A DNA stretch of 64,000 nt from Saprospiraceae bacterium (GTDB taxonomy: Bacteria > Bacteroidota > Bacteroidia > Chitinophagales > Saprospiraceae), in assembly GCA_021739645.1 (NCBI GenBank), contig JAIPBL010000022.1, positions 1 through 64,000 of the forward strand, in the 5' to 3' direction. The notes beneath the pieces are model-generated. The model was given only the letters and a program-made list of their open reading frames with translations, ran no database searches and was not told the DNA's origin. Positions 1 through 7,579 of this stretch are shown here, one piece after another. Within the stretch, counting starts at the first letter, position 1, and every line of letters begins with the position of its first letter. A program made the position numbers and the translations under genes.

Positions 1-66
1 TACCCCATCGTCAAAAAGGGTAAGAAAAAAGAGAAAATCAAGCTTCTGACCGAAAAATCGGAGTGA
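1..66 (+). CDS. C-terminal fragment of a gene cut by the window edge
   Basis: The first frame stays open from base 1 to a TGA at 64-66 and encodes 21 residues rich in lysine (begins YPIVKKGKKKEK). It could be the basic tail of a protein starting outside the window. Nothing identifies the family, and 21 codons may be open by chance. Confidence 0.3.
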   Translation, partial: YPIVKKGKKKEKIKLLTEKSE

Positions 67-189
67 GCTTGACTTCAAATAGTTTCATTTTTCTCGGCAG
101 CCCGTTGGCTGGTGATAGAAAAGTGTCCAAAGTCTAAAACCCAAAGAAAATCGAATAAACGCTATTGCCTACTTTTAAAGTTCAGATAA

Positions 190-657
190 ATGGAAGATTT
201 GAATAAAAATTTCAAAGATTTTGAAGCACTATATGATTTTATTCAAGAAAAGAAGGTGGGAAATATTCTCATCGGTTATCGCAATATGCCAGATTATCCT
301 GGAATGGTATTAGGCATGGGGATAATTTTCGACGTCAATAAATTGAAGTATGAACTGGACTTAGAATGGATATCCTTTGGTCTTGACTTATTTGGCGAAA
401 ATTTGCTTGAAAACTACTTGTTTAAATTTAAAGACCTTCAAGCGTTGTTGGGGTACCTTCAGTCTAAGTACAATATTTTGGTCGCTGATATCCCCATGAA
501 TTATAAGATTGACCAAAGTCTGTTCCCCAATCCAATAAAAGATTCAGACCAAAAGCCAATATTTGAAGCAGCTTGGCAAAAGTTTCAGCGTGATTTTAGA
601 GAAGGATTTTTTTTAGATGCTGCTTTGCAGGTTGTATTTTCCTCAAATGAAATATGA
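190..657 (+). CDS. hypothetical protein, 155 aa
   Basis: A soluble 155-residue protein with no signal peptide or membrane segment. It has alternating hydrophobic and acidic stretches, and I recognise no family or catalytic motif. Base composition is clearly more AT-rich than the downstream secretome genes, which could mean acquired DNA. Its stop codon overlaps the start of a 41-aa lipoprotein-like ORF (ATGA overlap at 654-657), so the two are probably co-translated. The ATG at 190 is the first in frame; no convincing ribosome binding site is visible, as is usual in this phylum. Possibly an immunity-type or accessory protein, but that is only a guess from size and composition. Confidence 0.6.
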   Translation: MEDLNKNFKDFEALYDFIQEKKVGNILIGYRNMPDYPGMVLGMGIIFDVNKLKYELDLEWISFGLDLFGENLLENYLFKFKDLQALLGYLQSKYNILVADIPMNYKIDQSLFPNPIKDSDQKPIFEAAWQKFQRDFREGFFLDAALQVVFSSNEI

Positions 658-779
658 AACCAACCATCCGACTTATTTTCCTTGCAGCACTTCTGGCAAC
701 CTGCACGACAAAGCCCTTTGCACAAAGCAAGCTCCTTTCATGTTCCGACTTCAAGCATGGGACTTTCGAACAATGCTAA
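654..779 (+). CDS. short lipoprotein-like ORF, 41 aa (possibly truncated)
   Basis: Starts MKPTIRLIFLAALLATCTTK: a basic N-terminus, a hydrophobic core and a cysteine at residue 17 in a lipobox-like LLATC setting, then only about 24 residues before TAA. The ATG overlaps the TGA of the upstream hypothetical gene in an ATGA arrangement, which favours translation by re-initiation. It is either a genuine mini-lipoprotein or the 5' stump of a longer lipoprotein gene lost by deletion; the following 50 bases show no continuing frame. Transcription would end at the dyad at 830-867. Confidence 0.4.
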   Translation: MKPTIRLIFLAALLATCTTKPFAQSKLLSCSDFKHGTFEQC

Positions 780-829
780 CGTTACGGCGGGGATAGTAAC
801 CATGCGGCAGGACAGGACAAAAAACACAG

Positions 830-867
830 AAAAGCCCGACTACCATTCAAGTGGTAGCCGGGCTTTT
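830..867. terminator. bidirectional intrinsic terminator
   Basis: A long dyad: AAAAGCCCG-a-CTACCA, a 6-nt loop, then TGGTAG-c-CGGGCTTTT, with T runs on both strands. It sits between the small rightward lipoprotein ORF and the leftward ompA-like gene and can serve both. Confidence 0.85.
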
Positions 868-908
868 GATATTATGTCGACACCGGAAAGGATTTCCGGA
901 GTACAGCT

Positions 909-1811
909 TTACTTCGGCGCCAAGTTCGGATTCAGCAGGTCGTAGAACTGGTCCAGTTTCGGCATGATAATAATCCGGGTACGGCGGTTGGTGGAACGGC
1001 CTTCGGCGGTGGTGTTTGGAGCGAGCGTGTTCCACTCGCCACGTCCGGCAGCTATCAGGCGGTTAGGGTCAACACCGTGGCCTTTTTGCAAGGCCCGCAC
1101 GACGGAGGTAGCCCTTTTCACGCTCAGGTCCCAGTTGTCGTCCATACAGGCCGTCTTAATCGCCACATTGTCGGTGTAGCCTTCCACCATCACTTCCATA
1201 TCGGGCCTGGACTGGATGATGGCGGCAATCTTTGCCAATACTGCATCGGCCTTGGAGGTGATTTTGGAGCTGCCGCTTTCGTACAGCATCTTGTCGGAAA
1301 GATTGATGAAGACGACGGTTTTGTCCACTTTAATCTCCACGTCTTTGTCTTCGATACCGTCTTTTAGCACGGTCTTCAGGTTGATGGAGAGCGCAAGGTT
1401 GATGGAATCCGCCTTGGTCTTGGCAGCTTGCAGCAGTCGGATGTACTTGTCCTTGCCCTCCAACTGGCGGAGCGTTTCATTGATGTTGTCGTTGGCGGAC
1501 TTCGAAAGCACCGTCAGGTCGCCCACTTGGCTCAGTTGCTTGTCACGGGTGGCTTTGCAATCGGCGAGTTGGTCCCGCAGGTCGTCCATTTGCTGCTGGC
1601 GGGCATGGAGGGTGGTATTGTTGTTGCGCAGGTCTTGCTCGCAAGCTGAGAGCCGGTTCATGTACTGGTTGAGGTCCACGCCACATTGGCCAAGGTCTTG
1701 GTTGGCTTTGGTCAGTTCCTCTTGCAAGGAGATGAATTTCTTTTTGCTGACGCAGGAGGTCATCGTCAGGCCTGCACTCAAAAGGAGAAATAATAGAATT
1801 GAAGGTTTCAT
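909..1811 (-). CDS. OmpA-family lipoprotein with coiled-coil stalk
   Basis: A 300-residue outer-membrane lipoprotein expected to anchor the outer membrane to peptidoglycan. From the chosen ATG at 1811 the N-terminus is a type II signal ending LTMTSC (Cys 20), followed by a long Glu/Gln/Lys-rich coiled coil to about residue 140. The C-terminus is an OmpA domain (roughly 170-285), recognisable by VEGYTDN, a LSVKRATSVVRAL-type helix, AAGRGE and a NRRTRI end, the usual peptidoglycan-binding signature. A longer frame begins 15 codons upstream, but that would put hydrophobic residues before the signal peptide, so the inner start is preferred. The gene is monocistronic, with a promoter-like pair at 1999-2034 and the terminator at 830-867. 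Confidence 0.88.
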   Translation of the reverse strand: MKPSILLFLLLSAGLTMTSCVSKKKFISLQEELTKANQDLGQCGVDLNQYMNRLSACEQDLRNNNTTLHARQQQMDDLRDQLADCKATRDKQLSQVGDLTVLSKSANDNINETLRQLEGKDKYIRLLQAAKTKADSINLALSINLKTVLKDGIEDKDVEIKVDKTVVFINLSDKMLYESGSSKITSKADAVLAKIAAIIQSRPDMEVMVEGYTDNVAIKTACMDDNWDLSVKRATSVVRALQKGHGVDPNRLIAAGRGEWNTLAPNTTAEGRSTNRRTRIIIMPKLDQFYDLLNPNLAPK

Positions 1812-1998
1812 AAATAAAATGAATTTGAAAATGAAAAATGAAAGCCATTGAAACAATGGACTTGATTTAATGAAAGTAAAGGATTTGAATGTAGAATGCG
1901 TTTCGGCGCAACATGTTCAGTCATGCGGCCTTATTTTGCTGGCATTGTTCCAAGAAGCGAAATCGTAGCGGATTAGTAATTTCAAAACGAACAGGGCG

Positions 1999-2034
1999 CA
2001 AAGGTAGTATTTGAACTTGTGAAATAGCAGCAAA
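1999..2034 (-). promoter_or_regulatory. candidate Bacteroidota promoter of the OmpA-family gene
   Basis: On the minus strand TACCTTTG (1999-2006) matches the -7 consensus TAnnTTTG, with TTTG (2031-2034) upstream at a spacing of 24, slightly longer than usual. It leaves a leader of about 185 nt before the ATG at 1811. Confidence 0.45.
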
Positions 2035-2120
2035 AATGTCTATTCAAAATTAGGCTCTATGCGCTGAGAAGGAATTAGGGATGTTAAAAAAAACCGACAG
2101 GAATGATTTAGCGATTATTT

Positions 2121-2253
2121 TCAAACACACGCTAGGAGGATTGGACACGGATGACGCTGATGTTACAGATTGAAAAAGATTGAAACAGATTAAATCAGTG
2201 TTAATCCGTCTAATCTGTCTTATCTGTGTCCAATCCTCCTCGCGTGTGTTTGA
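2121..2253. repeat. 133-nt imperfect inverted repeat with AGATT-rich arms
   Basis: The left arm (2121-2148) and right arm (2226-2253) are reverse complements over 28 nt with one mismatch (core AGGAGGATTGGACAC). Inside, both arms continue with degenerate ACAGATTGAAA-type units, so the whole stretch can fold into one long hairpin. It begins 5 nt after the stop codon of the leftward sugar dehydrogenase gene, so it may act as a 3' structure or terminator. The inner units resemble repeats scattered in many Bacteroidota intergenic regions (general knowledge, not searched here). The rest of 1857-2257 holds only the promoter-like pair upstream of the OmpA-family gene. Confidence 0.75.
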
Positions 2254-2257
2254 ACCG

Positions 2258-4351
2258 TCACCGCTTCACCACCTTCCGCACCGCCATTTTCCCATCCAAG
2301 TTCACCACCACGAAATAAACGCCCGGCGGCAATGCGGTGGTCGAAGCCTGCACGGTCATTTCCCCAGCGCCCATTTGCCCGTAGGGCAGCACCGAAACCA
2401 CCTGCCTGCCCATGCCATCGAAGAGGCCGATGCCCAAGCCGCTGGGGCCGGACAGGTTAAGTGAAATACGCAACTCATCAACCACAGGGTTCGGATAAAC
2501 ATGCAGGCCAAGGTCATCGCCAATTTCGTTCGTGCCGTTTACCAGCAGGTTGATGGTATCCGTTTCCTGACAACCGTTGCCGTCAAAGACGGTCACACTG
2601 TACGTCCCCGGTGATAGGTTGTAGATGGTGTCATTGGTTTCGCCGTTGCTCCACAGGACGCCAAATGGTGACTGTCCATTCCCGACTGTCACCCAAAGCA
2701 CGCCATTATTGGCCGTTGTCGGTGCGATTCCGTCAAGGTTTAGGACCATTGCGACCGGTTCGCTCACCGTCGCAGATGCTATCACGGTTCCATTCCCATC
2801 GTCCACCGTCACCGAATAGGTTCCCGCCGACAGCCCTATGATGCTGGCCGTGGTAGCGCCGTTGCTCCAGAGGTAGGTATAGTTCTGCGAGCCACCCACG
2901 GCAAGGGCTGTGATGGAGCCATCCGAGTCGCCAAAGCAACTGACATCCTGGACCGTGAGCGAAACCGTGAGCGGGGCGGGCATGGTCACCACGGTCGCAT
3001 TGGAAGTGTTCGAGCAGCCGCCCACCGGATTCGTCACCACCACGCTGTAAGTGCCGGGGGTACTCACGGTCAGCGAGTTGGCAGTAGCGCCGTTGATGGG
3101 GTTCCCGTTCAGCAGCCACTGGTAGTTCATGCCGTTGCCGAAGACGTTCAGTAGGGCATTTCCGCCTGTCGGCAATGCAATATTCGGCTCCGCAACGAGC
3201 CAGGCCACCGGGGCGCAGTTGTTGCTCTTGATTTTGTAAATGGTGTTGGAGAAAAAGCCCACGACATACAGCTCGCCGTCCGGCCCGGCCTCCAGTGCGG
3301 TGAAGTCGTTGTTGGTGAAATCGCCGACCTCGGCCACGGTCGGGATGCCGTCGTTCAGCACCGTCCTTATTTTGCCGGAGCAAAAATCGGTGTACAGGTA
3401 TTTGCCAAAAAGGTCGGCGTACTGCGTGCCTCGATAGACCGTGCCGCCCGTCACGCTGCAATCCGCCCCACTGTTCTCGTACTCGTAAAGCGGGTCGGTA
3501 TAGACGCTCCCGGCGAAGCACTGGTTCGAGTTGAACGGCAGTGTGCCCTCGTAGCAGCTCCAGCCGTAGTCCTCGCCGCCGGGGCTGTTCGAGGGTTGGA
3601 AATTGACCTCCTCCCGGGTGTCCTGCCCCACGTCGCCAATCCAGAGGCTGCCGGTGAACGAGTCGAAATTGAAGCGCCAGGGGTTGCGAAGGCCATAGGC
3701 CCAAATCTCGGGGGCGGTGTTGGCCACGCCAACGAAGGGGTTGTCCGCAGGCACGGAGTAGGTGCCGCTGCCCACTTCGATGCGCAGGATTTTGCCCATG
3801 AACGAGAGCAGGTTCTGGCCGTTGCCGTTGGGGTCGCCAGCGCCGCCGCCGTCGCCCGTGCCGATGTAGAGGTAGCCGTCCGGCCCGAACTTCATGCAGC
3901 CGCCGACGTGGTTGGGGTTCGGGTGGTCGAAGGTGAGCAGTATGCCCTCGCTGATGCTGTTGGCCTGGTCCGGGTTGGCGAGGCTCCGCAAAAAGCGGCT
4001 GATGATGCACTTGCCCGTGCCGATTTCATTGTAGAACACATAGAACAGCCCGTTCTGCTGGTAATTCGGGTGGAAGGCCAGACCGAGCAGCCCTTGCTCG
4101 TTGTTGAAGGAGTTGTTCACCTTGGCGCTCAGGTCGAGGAAGGGCATGGGCAGCACCGTCCCGTCCGTGTTCACGATGCGCACGTAGCCGTCTTTTTGAA
4201 CGGCATAGAGGCGGTTGTCGCCCGGCGCCTTTTCGATGGCGATGAGCCAGTTGAGGGTGTTGGGGGCGTTGTGCGGGGTGAGGGTGACGGTCTGTGCAGG
4301 TAATTTTGCGAAGCAAAAAATGGCGAGCAGGAGTGTAAGTGCGTTCTTCAT
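2258..4351 (-). CDS. T9SS-secreted PQQ-type sugar dehydrogenase with SprB repeats
   Basis: A 697-residue secreted protein. Residues 1-19 form a signal peptide ending LPAQ. About 22-375 is the six-bladed glucose/sorbosone dehydrogenase fold (soluble PQQ glucose dehydrogenase family), seen in LLGLAFHPNY, NHVGGCMKFGPDG, IGTGDGGGAGDP and WAYGLRNPWR. Then come an Ig-like segment (about 385-455) and two SprB-type repeats (about 468-600, with SCFGDSDGSI and LSAGTYSVTV). The C-terminus is a T9SS type A sorting domain (YPNPVVDELRI ... LPPGVYFVVV). The frame opens 10 codons earlier, but the inner ATG begins the signal peptide. Substrate cannot be read from sequence; aldose sugars are typical. It is the first of five T9SS cargo genes in 15 kb. 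Confidence 0.88.
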   Translation of the reverse strand: MKNALTLLLAIFCFAKLPAQTVTLTPHNAPNTLNWLIAIEKAPGDNRLYAVQKDGYVRIVNTDGTVLPMPFLDLSAKVNNSFNNEQGLLGLAFHPNYQQNGLFYVFYNEIGTGKCIISRFLRSLANPDQANSISEGILLTFDHPNPNHVGGCMKFGPDGYLYIGTGDGGGAGDPNGNGQNLLSFMGKILRIEVGSGTYSVPADNPFVGVANTAPEIWAYGLRNPWRFNFDSFTGSLWIGDVGQDTREEVNFQPSNSPGGEDYGWSCYEGTLPFNSNQCFAGSVYTDPLYEYENSGADCSVTGGTVYRGTQYADLFGKYLYTDFCSGKIRTVLNDGIPTVAEVGDFTNNDFTALEAGPDGELYVVGFFSNTIYKIKSNNCAPVAWLVAEPNIALPTGGNALLNVFGNGMNYQWLLNGNPINGATANSLTVSTPGTYSVVVTNPVGGCSNTSNATVVTMPAPLTVSLTVQDVSCFGDSDGSITALAVGGSQNYTYLWSNGATTASIIGLSAGTYSVTVDDGNGTVIASATVSEPVAMVLNLDGIAPTTANNGVLWVTVGNGQSPFGVLWSNGETNDTIYNLSPGTYSVTVFDGNGCQETDTINLLVNGTNEIGDDLGLHVYPNPVVDELRISLNLSGPSGLGIGLFDGMGRQVVSVLPYGQMGAGEMTVQASTTALPPGVYFVVVNLDGKMAVRKVVKR

Positions 4352-4381
4352 GGTGATTTTGTTTTTAGTATAAAAGGCCAT

Positions 4382-4725
4382 GCCACCGTGGCGGCGTGGG
4401 ATGTTCTTTCGACGGCCTTCAATTGGAGGGTTTTGGTGTCAGTGCTGACTAATTTGACTGTGGCTAGTGTTTCGGAAGGTGTGCTGGCAAAGATAAAGTA
4501 AATGCAGATTGCAGTGCTATTGTTGAAAACGAATATCGGCTTGCGCAAAGGTGATTTATCTCGATTTCACTGAAAACAGGTACAGTACGACCCAAGCAGT
4601 CCCTAATTTCAAAGCCTTGCAGCGGTTGGAAGGGCATTCTCATAAAAACAATTGGTTCTTTGACAAAGAACCAAAAATAATAGCAAATATAGCATTCGGG
4701 TTGGCTATTTTCTTGGGCATATAAA
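4382..4725. other. non-coding stretch with a promoter-like box
   Basis: No credible gene is seen between the dehydrogenase start and the terminator of the peroxiredoxin gene. A CAAAGATA box at 4488-4495 (TATCTTTG on the minus strand) fits the -7 element of the phylum and would drive the dehydrogenase gene with a leader of roughly 130 nt. No -33 TTTG lies at normal spacing. Confidence 0.45.
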
Positions 4726-4760
4726 AAACGGGCAACCCATACCTGTGGGCTGCCCGTTTT
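4726..4760. terminator. intrinsic terminator downstream of the peroxiredoxin gene
   Basis: AAAACGGGCA-a-CCCA, a short loop, then TGGG-c-TGCCCGTTTT: a GC-rich stem with T/A runs on both sides, 25 nt past the stop of the leftward peroxiredoxin gene. Confidence 0.85.
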
Positions 4761-4784
4761 AACAAAACTCGCCAATTTAGTGGC

Positions 4785-5444
4785 TCAATTCAGCGAAAGC
4801 TCCTTCTTTGCCAGATAAAAATCCACTTTCTCGTAGGTAGTATTGGCGATGCGCTCGTCCATTTCCACCAGCGTTTTTGGCGGTGGCACGATGACCTTGT
4901 CGCCTTTGCGCCAGTTTACCGGAAGGGCGCACTTGCAGGTATCGGCAGTTTGCAGGGCAATTAGCACCCGCTGGACCTCGTCCATGTTGCGGCCAACGTT
5001 GAGGGGGTAGTACATGATGAGTCGGATGGTGCCCTTCGGGTCAATGAAGAAAACTGCCCGAACAGCAGCCGTTTCGCTTTCACCGGGATGCAACATGCCG
5101 TACAGGTTCGCCACCTTCATGTCAAGGTCGGCAATGATGGGGAAGTCCATGTAAACCCCCGTTTTTTCCCGCACGTTTTGCACCCACGCTAGGTGCGAGT
5201 GTACGCTGTCGATGCTCAGTCCCAGCAGTTTGGTGTTGTGCTGTGCGTAAAAGTTTTTGTCCGTTGCGAACGCCGACATCTCGGTGGTGCAGACGGGTGT
5301 GAAGTCGGCAGGGTGCGAAAACATGACGACCCAACTGCCCTTGTTGTAGTCAGAGAAGGTGATATCTCCGGTGGTCGTTTTTGCCTTGAAATCAGGTGCT
5401 TTGTCACCGATTCTGGGCATTGAACCAATTGCTAGATTTTCCAT
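4785..5444 (-). CDS. 1-Cys (Prx6-type) peroxiredoxin
   Basis: A 219-residue cytoplasmic peroxidase that reduces hydrogen peroxide and alkyl hydroperoxides. The peroxidatic site is PADFTPVCTTE with Cys 52 and the usual Pro/Thr partners; Arg 129 in AVRAVFFIDP completes the active site. The long C-terminal arm with TADTCKCALPVNW (Cys 170 and 172) and KVIVPPPKT is typical of the Prx6/archaeal branch, where arm cysteines can act in resolution. Length agrees with the family. The gene stands alone. A CAAAATTA box at 5508-5515 (TAATTTTG on the minus strand) is a plausible -7 element about 64 nt upstream. Confidence 0.93.
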   Translation of the reverse strand: MENLAIGSMPRIGDKAPDFKAKTTTGDITFSDYNKGSWVVMFSHPADFTPVCTTEMSAFATDKNFYAQHNTKLLGLSIDSVHSHLAWVQNVREKTGVYMDFPIIADLDMKVANLYGMLHPGESETAAVRAVFFIDPKGTIRLIMYYPLNVGRNMDEVQRVLIALQTADTCKCALPVNWRKGDKVIVPPPKTLVEMDERIANTTYEKVDFYLAKKELSLN

Positions 5445-5507
5445 GCTATTATTTTGATTGATTTAATAAATGTTTGAAGTGATTGTTGTTTTCACTTTTA
5501 TATGGTG

Positions 5508-5515
5508 CAAAATTA
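5508..5515 (-). promoter_or_regulatory. candidate -7 box of the peroxiredoxin gene
   Basis: Reads TAATTTTG on the minus strand, matching TAnnTTTG. A CAAA at 5530-5533 is the nearest -33-like element, but the spacing of 14 is short. Confidence 0.35.
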
Positions 5516-5618
5516 GGGCAACAATCAATCAAAGTCAGTAATCATAATCACACAACCCACAGCAAAAAATCATCGGTTGACTTTCTGAATTAGGGCGACC
5601 ATTAAGCATCGCTTAACC

Positions 5619-5626
5619 TATCTTTG
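5619..5626 (+). promoter_or_regulatory. candidate -7 box of the CoA-transferase gene
   Basis: TATCTTTG matches the TAnnTTTG consensus, 16 nt before the ATG at 5643, predicting a very short leader. Confidence 0.5.
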
Positions 5627-5642
5627 CAGCAACATTTTTCAA

Positions 5643-6719
5643 ATGGAGCAACCAATTTTCCATCAACTCAAAGTCGTCGAACTTGCCAGCGTGCTGGCAG
5701 GCCCGGCAGTCGGCATGTTCTTCGCCGAACTGGGCGCTGATGTGTTGAAAGTGGAGAACCTGACCACGGGCGGCGACACGACCCGTCACTGGAAAATGCC
5801 CTCGGAAGACCCCACCGACCCGGCTTCTGCCTACTTCCACTCGGTGAATTGGGGGAAGCGGCACGTGTTTCTCGACTTGACACAAACCGCTGACCATCAG
5901 CAATTAATGGACTGGCTCAAAACGGCGGATGTCGTCATTTCCAATTTCAAAAAAGGCGGTGCAGAAAAGTTTGGCCTCGACTCTGCCTCGCTGGCGCAAT
6001 GGAACCCCCGGCTCATTTACGCCAGCATCAACGCCTACGGCGAGGACGACCTGCGCCCCGGCTTCGACGTGGCCATCCAAGCCGAAACGGGCTGGATGCA
6101 CATGAACGGCGAACCAGACGGCCCCCCGGTAAAAATGCCTGTGGCACTGATGGACTTGCTAGCGGCGCACCAACTGAAAGAAGGCATCCTCACGGCATTG
6201 TTCCGGCGGGAGCGAACGGGGCTTGGCGGCGAGGTCACGGTCTCGCTTTTTGATACGGGCGTTGCCTCGCTGGCCAACCAAGCGGCCAACTGGCTCAACC
6301 TCGCCCACCTGCCCCAGCGCATGGGCAGCCGCCACCCCAACATTGCGCCGTATGGCGATATTTTTTACACCAAAGACAAAAAGCCGCTCATCGTCTCGAC
6401 GGGCACGGAGCAGCAGTTCCGGGCGTTGTGCCAGTCGTTGGGTGCTCCGCAATTGGGGGACGATGCCCGTTTTGCCACCAATGCCCTCCGTTTGGAGCAC
6501 CGGGATGCACTGGCGGAGGAGATGCAGGCTGCGTTCCGCAATTTCGATGCAGGGGAAATTTTGGAACGCTGCCACGCTGAGCAAGTGCCCGTTGCGCCCA
6601 TCCGGAATTTGGCTGAGGTGTTCGAAATTCCCGCTGCCCGTGATTTGATTTTGGAGGAAATTACGCCAGATGGGAAGGCAAGCAGGCGGGTTCGGTCGGT
6701 GGTTTTTAAGCTGAAATGA
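5643..6719 (+). CDS. class III CoA-transferase (CaiB/BaiF family)
   Basis: A 358-residue cytoplasmic enzyme that moves CoA between carboxylic acids through an aspartyl-CoA thioester. The opening VVELASVLAGPAVGMFFAELGAD is the hallmark of the family. The catalytic aspartate is Asp 171 in VALMDLLAAH, at the position of the formyl-CoA transferase nucleophile. GSRHPNIAPYGDIF and the C-terminal PVAPIRNLAEVF also fit. At 358 residues it is shorter than formyl-CoA transferases (about 425) but normal for the racemase/BaiF subgroup. No pathway genes sit beside it, so donor and acceptor acids are unknown. Confidence 0.9.
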   Translation: MEQPIFHQLKVVELASVLAGPAVGMFFAELGADVLKVENLTTGGDTTRHWKMPSEDPTDPASAYFHSVNWGKRHVFLDLTQTADHQQLMDWLKTADVVISNFKKGGAEKFGLDSASLAQWNPRLIYASINAYGEDDLRPGFDVAIQAETGWMHMNGEPDGPPVKMPVALMDLLAAHQLKEGILTALFRRERTGLGGEVTVSLFDTGVASLANQAANWLNLAHLPQRMGSRHPNIAPYGDIFYTKDKKPLIVSTGTEQQFRALCQSLGAPQLGDDARFATNALRLEHRDALAEEMQAAFRNFDAGEILERCHAEQVPVAPIRNLAEVFEIPAARDLILEEITPDGKASRRVRSVVFKLK

Positions 6720-6924
6720 CGGGACGTTACCCCAAGGCGTCTAAGGTTCAAAGGTTGATGCACCTCAGTGCTGTAAAACGTTGGTTTACCGGAAACTAAT
6801 TTCTGTGCTTACGTTTAAACAATCTTTGAGCTTTTCAAAAGCACAATAGTCAGGGGTGATTGCACCAAATGGTGCGCTCCCAAATTTTTATTTTCTACCT
6901 TTATTGCTCATAAAATTCTTAAAA

Positions 6925-7452
6925 ATGAAGTTTCTAACTTATTTGATCGTAATGGCACTTGCTGCCACCACTCTTTTTTCTGCTTGTAGCAACGATGGCG
7001 ATGCTGCCCGGGACGCTGCCGTGGAGAGCCTCCAGTCAGGCCAGCCTGCCGCTGGCGATGCCGCTGCCACACCGCCCACTACAACGCCAGAACCTCCTCA
7101 AAATGCAGCCGGCGTATGGCACTACACATGCCCTAAAGGCTGTGCTGGTGGCGGTGGCTCGGCGGCTGCCTGTGCGACTTGCGGCACAACGCTCGCTCAC
7201 AACGCAGCCTATCACCCACCTGCAGACCCTGCTGCCCAGACGTTGGATGCTTCTGGGTTGCCGGAAGGGTTGTCAATTACGCCAGCTGGCGGCACTACTC
7301 CGCCACCGACGCAAACACCGGAACCTGCGCAAAACGCTAAGGGTGTATGGCATTATACCTGTGGTGCAGGTTGTGCTGGCGGTGCTGGCAGTGCCGTTGC
7401 TTGCGCAAAATGTGGCAAGACTTTGGCGCACAACCAGACGTATCACCAGTAA
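6925..7452 (+). CDS. lipoprotein with duplicated Cys4 metal-binding-like module
   Basis: A 175-residue lipoprotein: signal peptide with lipobox LFSAC (Cys 21), then an Ala/Pro/Gly-rich linker carrying two copies of one module, at about 55-97 and 131-174. Each copy has Pro-Glu-Pro, GVWHYTC, a nearby second Cys (CPKGC or CGAGC), a Gly/Ala-rich turn, a CATCG or CAKCG knuckle and TLAHN..YH. Four cysteines plus histidines suggest a small zinc- or heavy-metal-binding knuckle. The layout recalls the heavy-metal-binding domain (YTCPMHP...CPKCGM), but the middle differs. The start was set at the ATG that begins the signal peptide; the frame is open 23 codons further upstream. Monocistronic with its own terminator. 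Function unknown. Confidence 0.78.
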   Translation: MKFLTYLIVMALAATTLFSACSNDGDAARDAAVESLQSGQPAAGDAAATPPTTTPEPPQNAAGVWHYTCPKGCAGGGGSAAACATCGTTLAHNAAYHPPADPAAQTLDASGLPEGLSITPAGGTTPPPTQTPEPAQNAKGVWHYTCGAGCAGGAGSAVACAKCGKTLAHNQTYHQ

Positions 7453-7496
7453 TCGGTTGGCTTCGCAAAGCGCAAAAACAACAATTCTGCTAAAAC

Positions 7497-7532
7497 AAAA
7501 ACGGTCGCCCATTCATTTGGACGACCGTTTTT
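7497..7532. terminator. intrinsic terminator between convergent genes
   Basis: AAAACGGTCG, a 14-nt loop, then CGACCGTTTT. It lies between the rightward lipoprotein gene and the 3' end of the leftward VIT-domain gene. Confidence 0.85.
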
Positions 7533-7579
7533 ATTTGAAAACCAATTAGGCTTGCCTATCAGGAACTTTGGTTCTCCTT

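Noticed and set aside
682-945. 87-codon plus-strand frame across the terminator at 830-867
   Set aside because: It runs through a strong bidirectional terminator and into the 3' end of the OmpA-family gene on the other strand; the coupled 41-aa frame at 654-779 is the better reading.
3596-4303. 235-codon plus-strand frame opposite the sugar dehydrogenase gene
   Set aside because: Repetitive Val/Glu/Ala/Gly composition, an antisense shadow of a well-supported gene.
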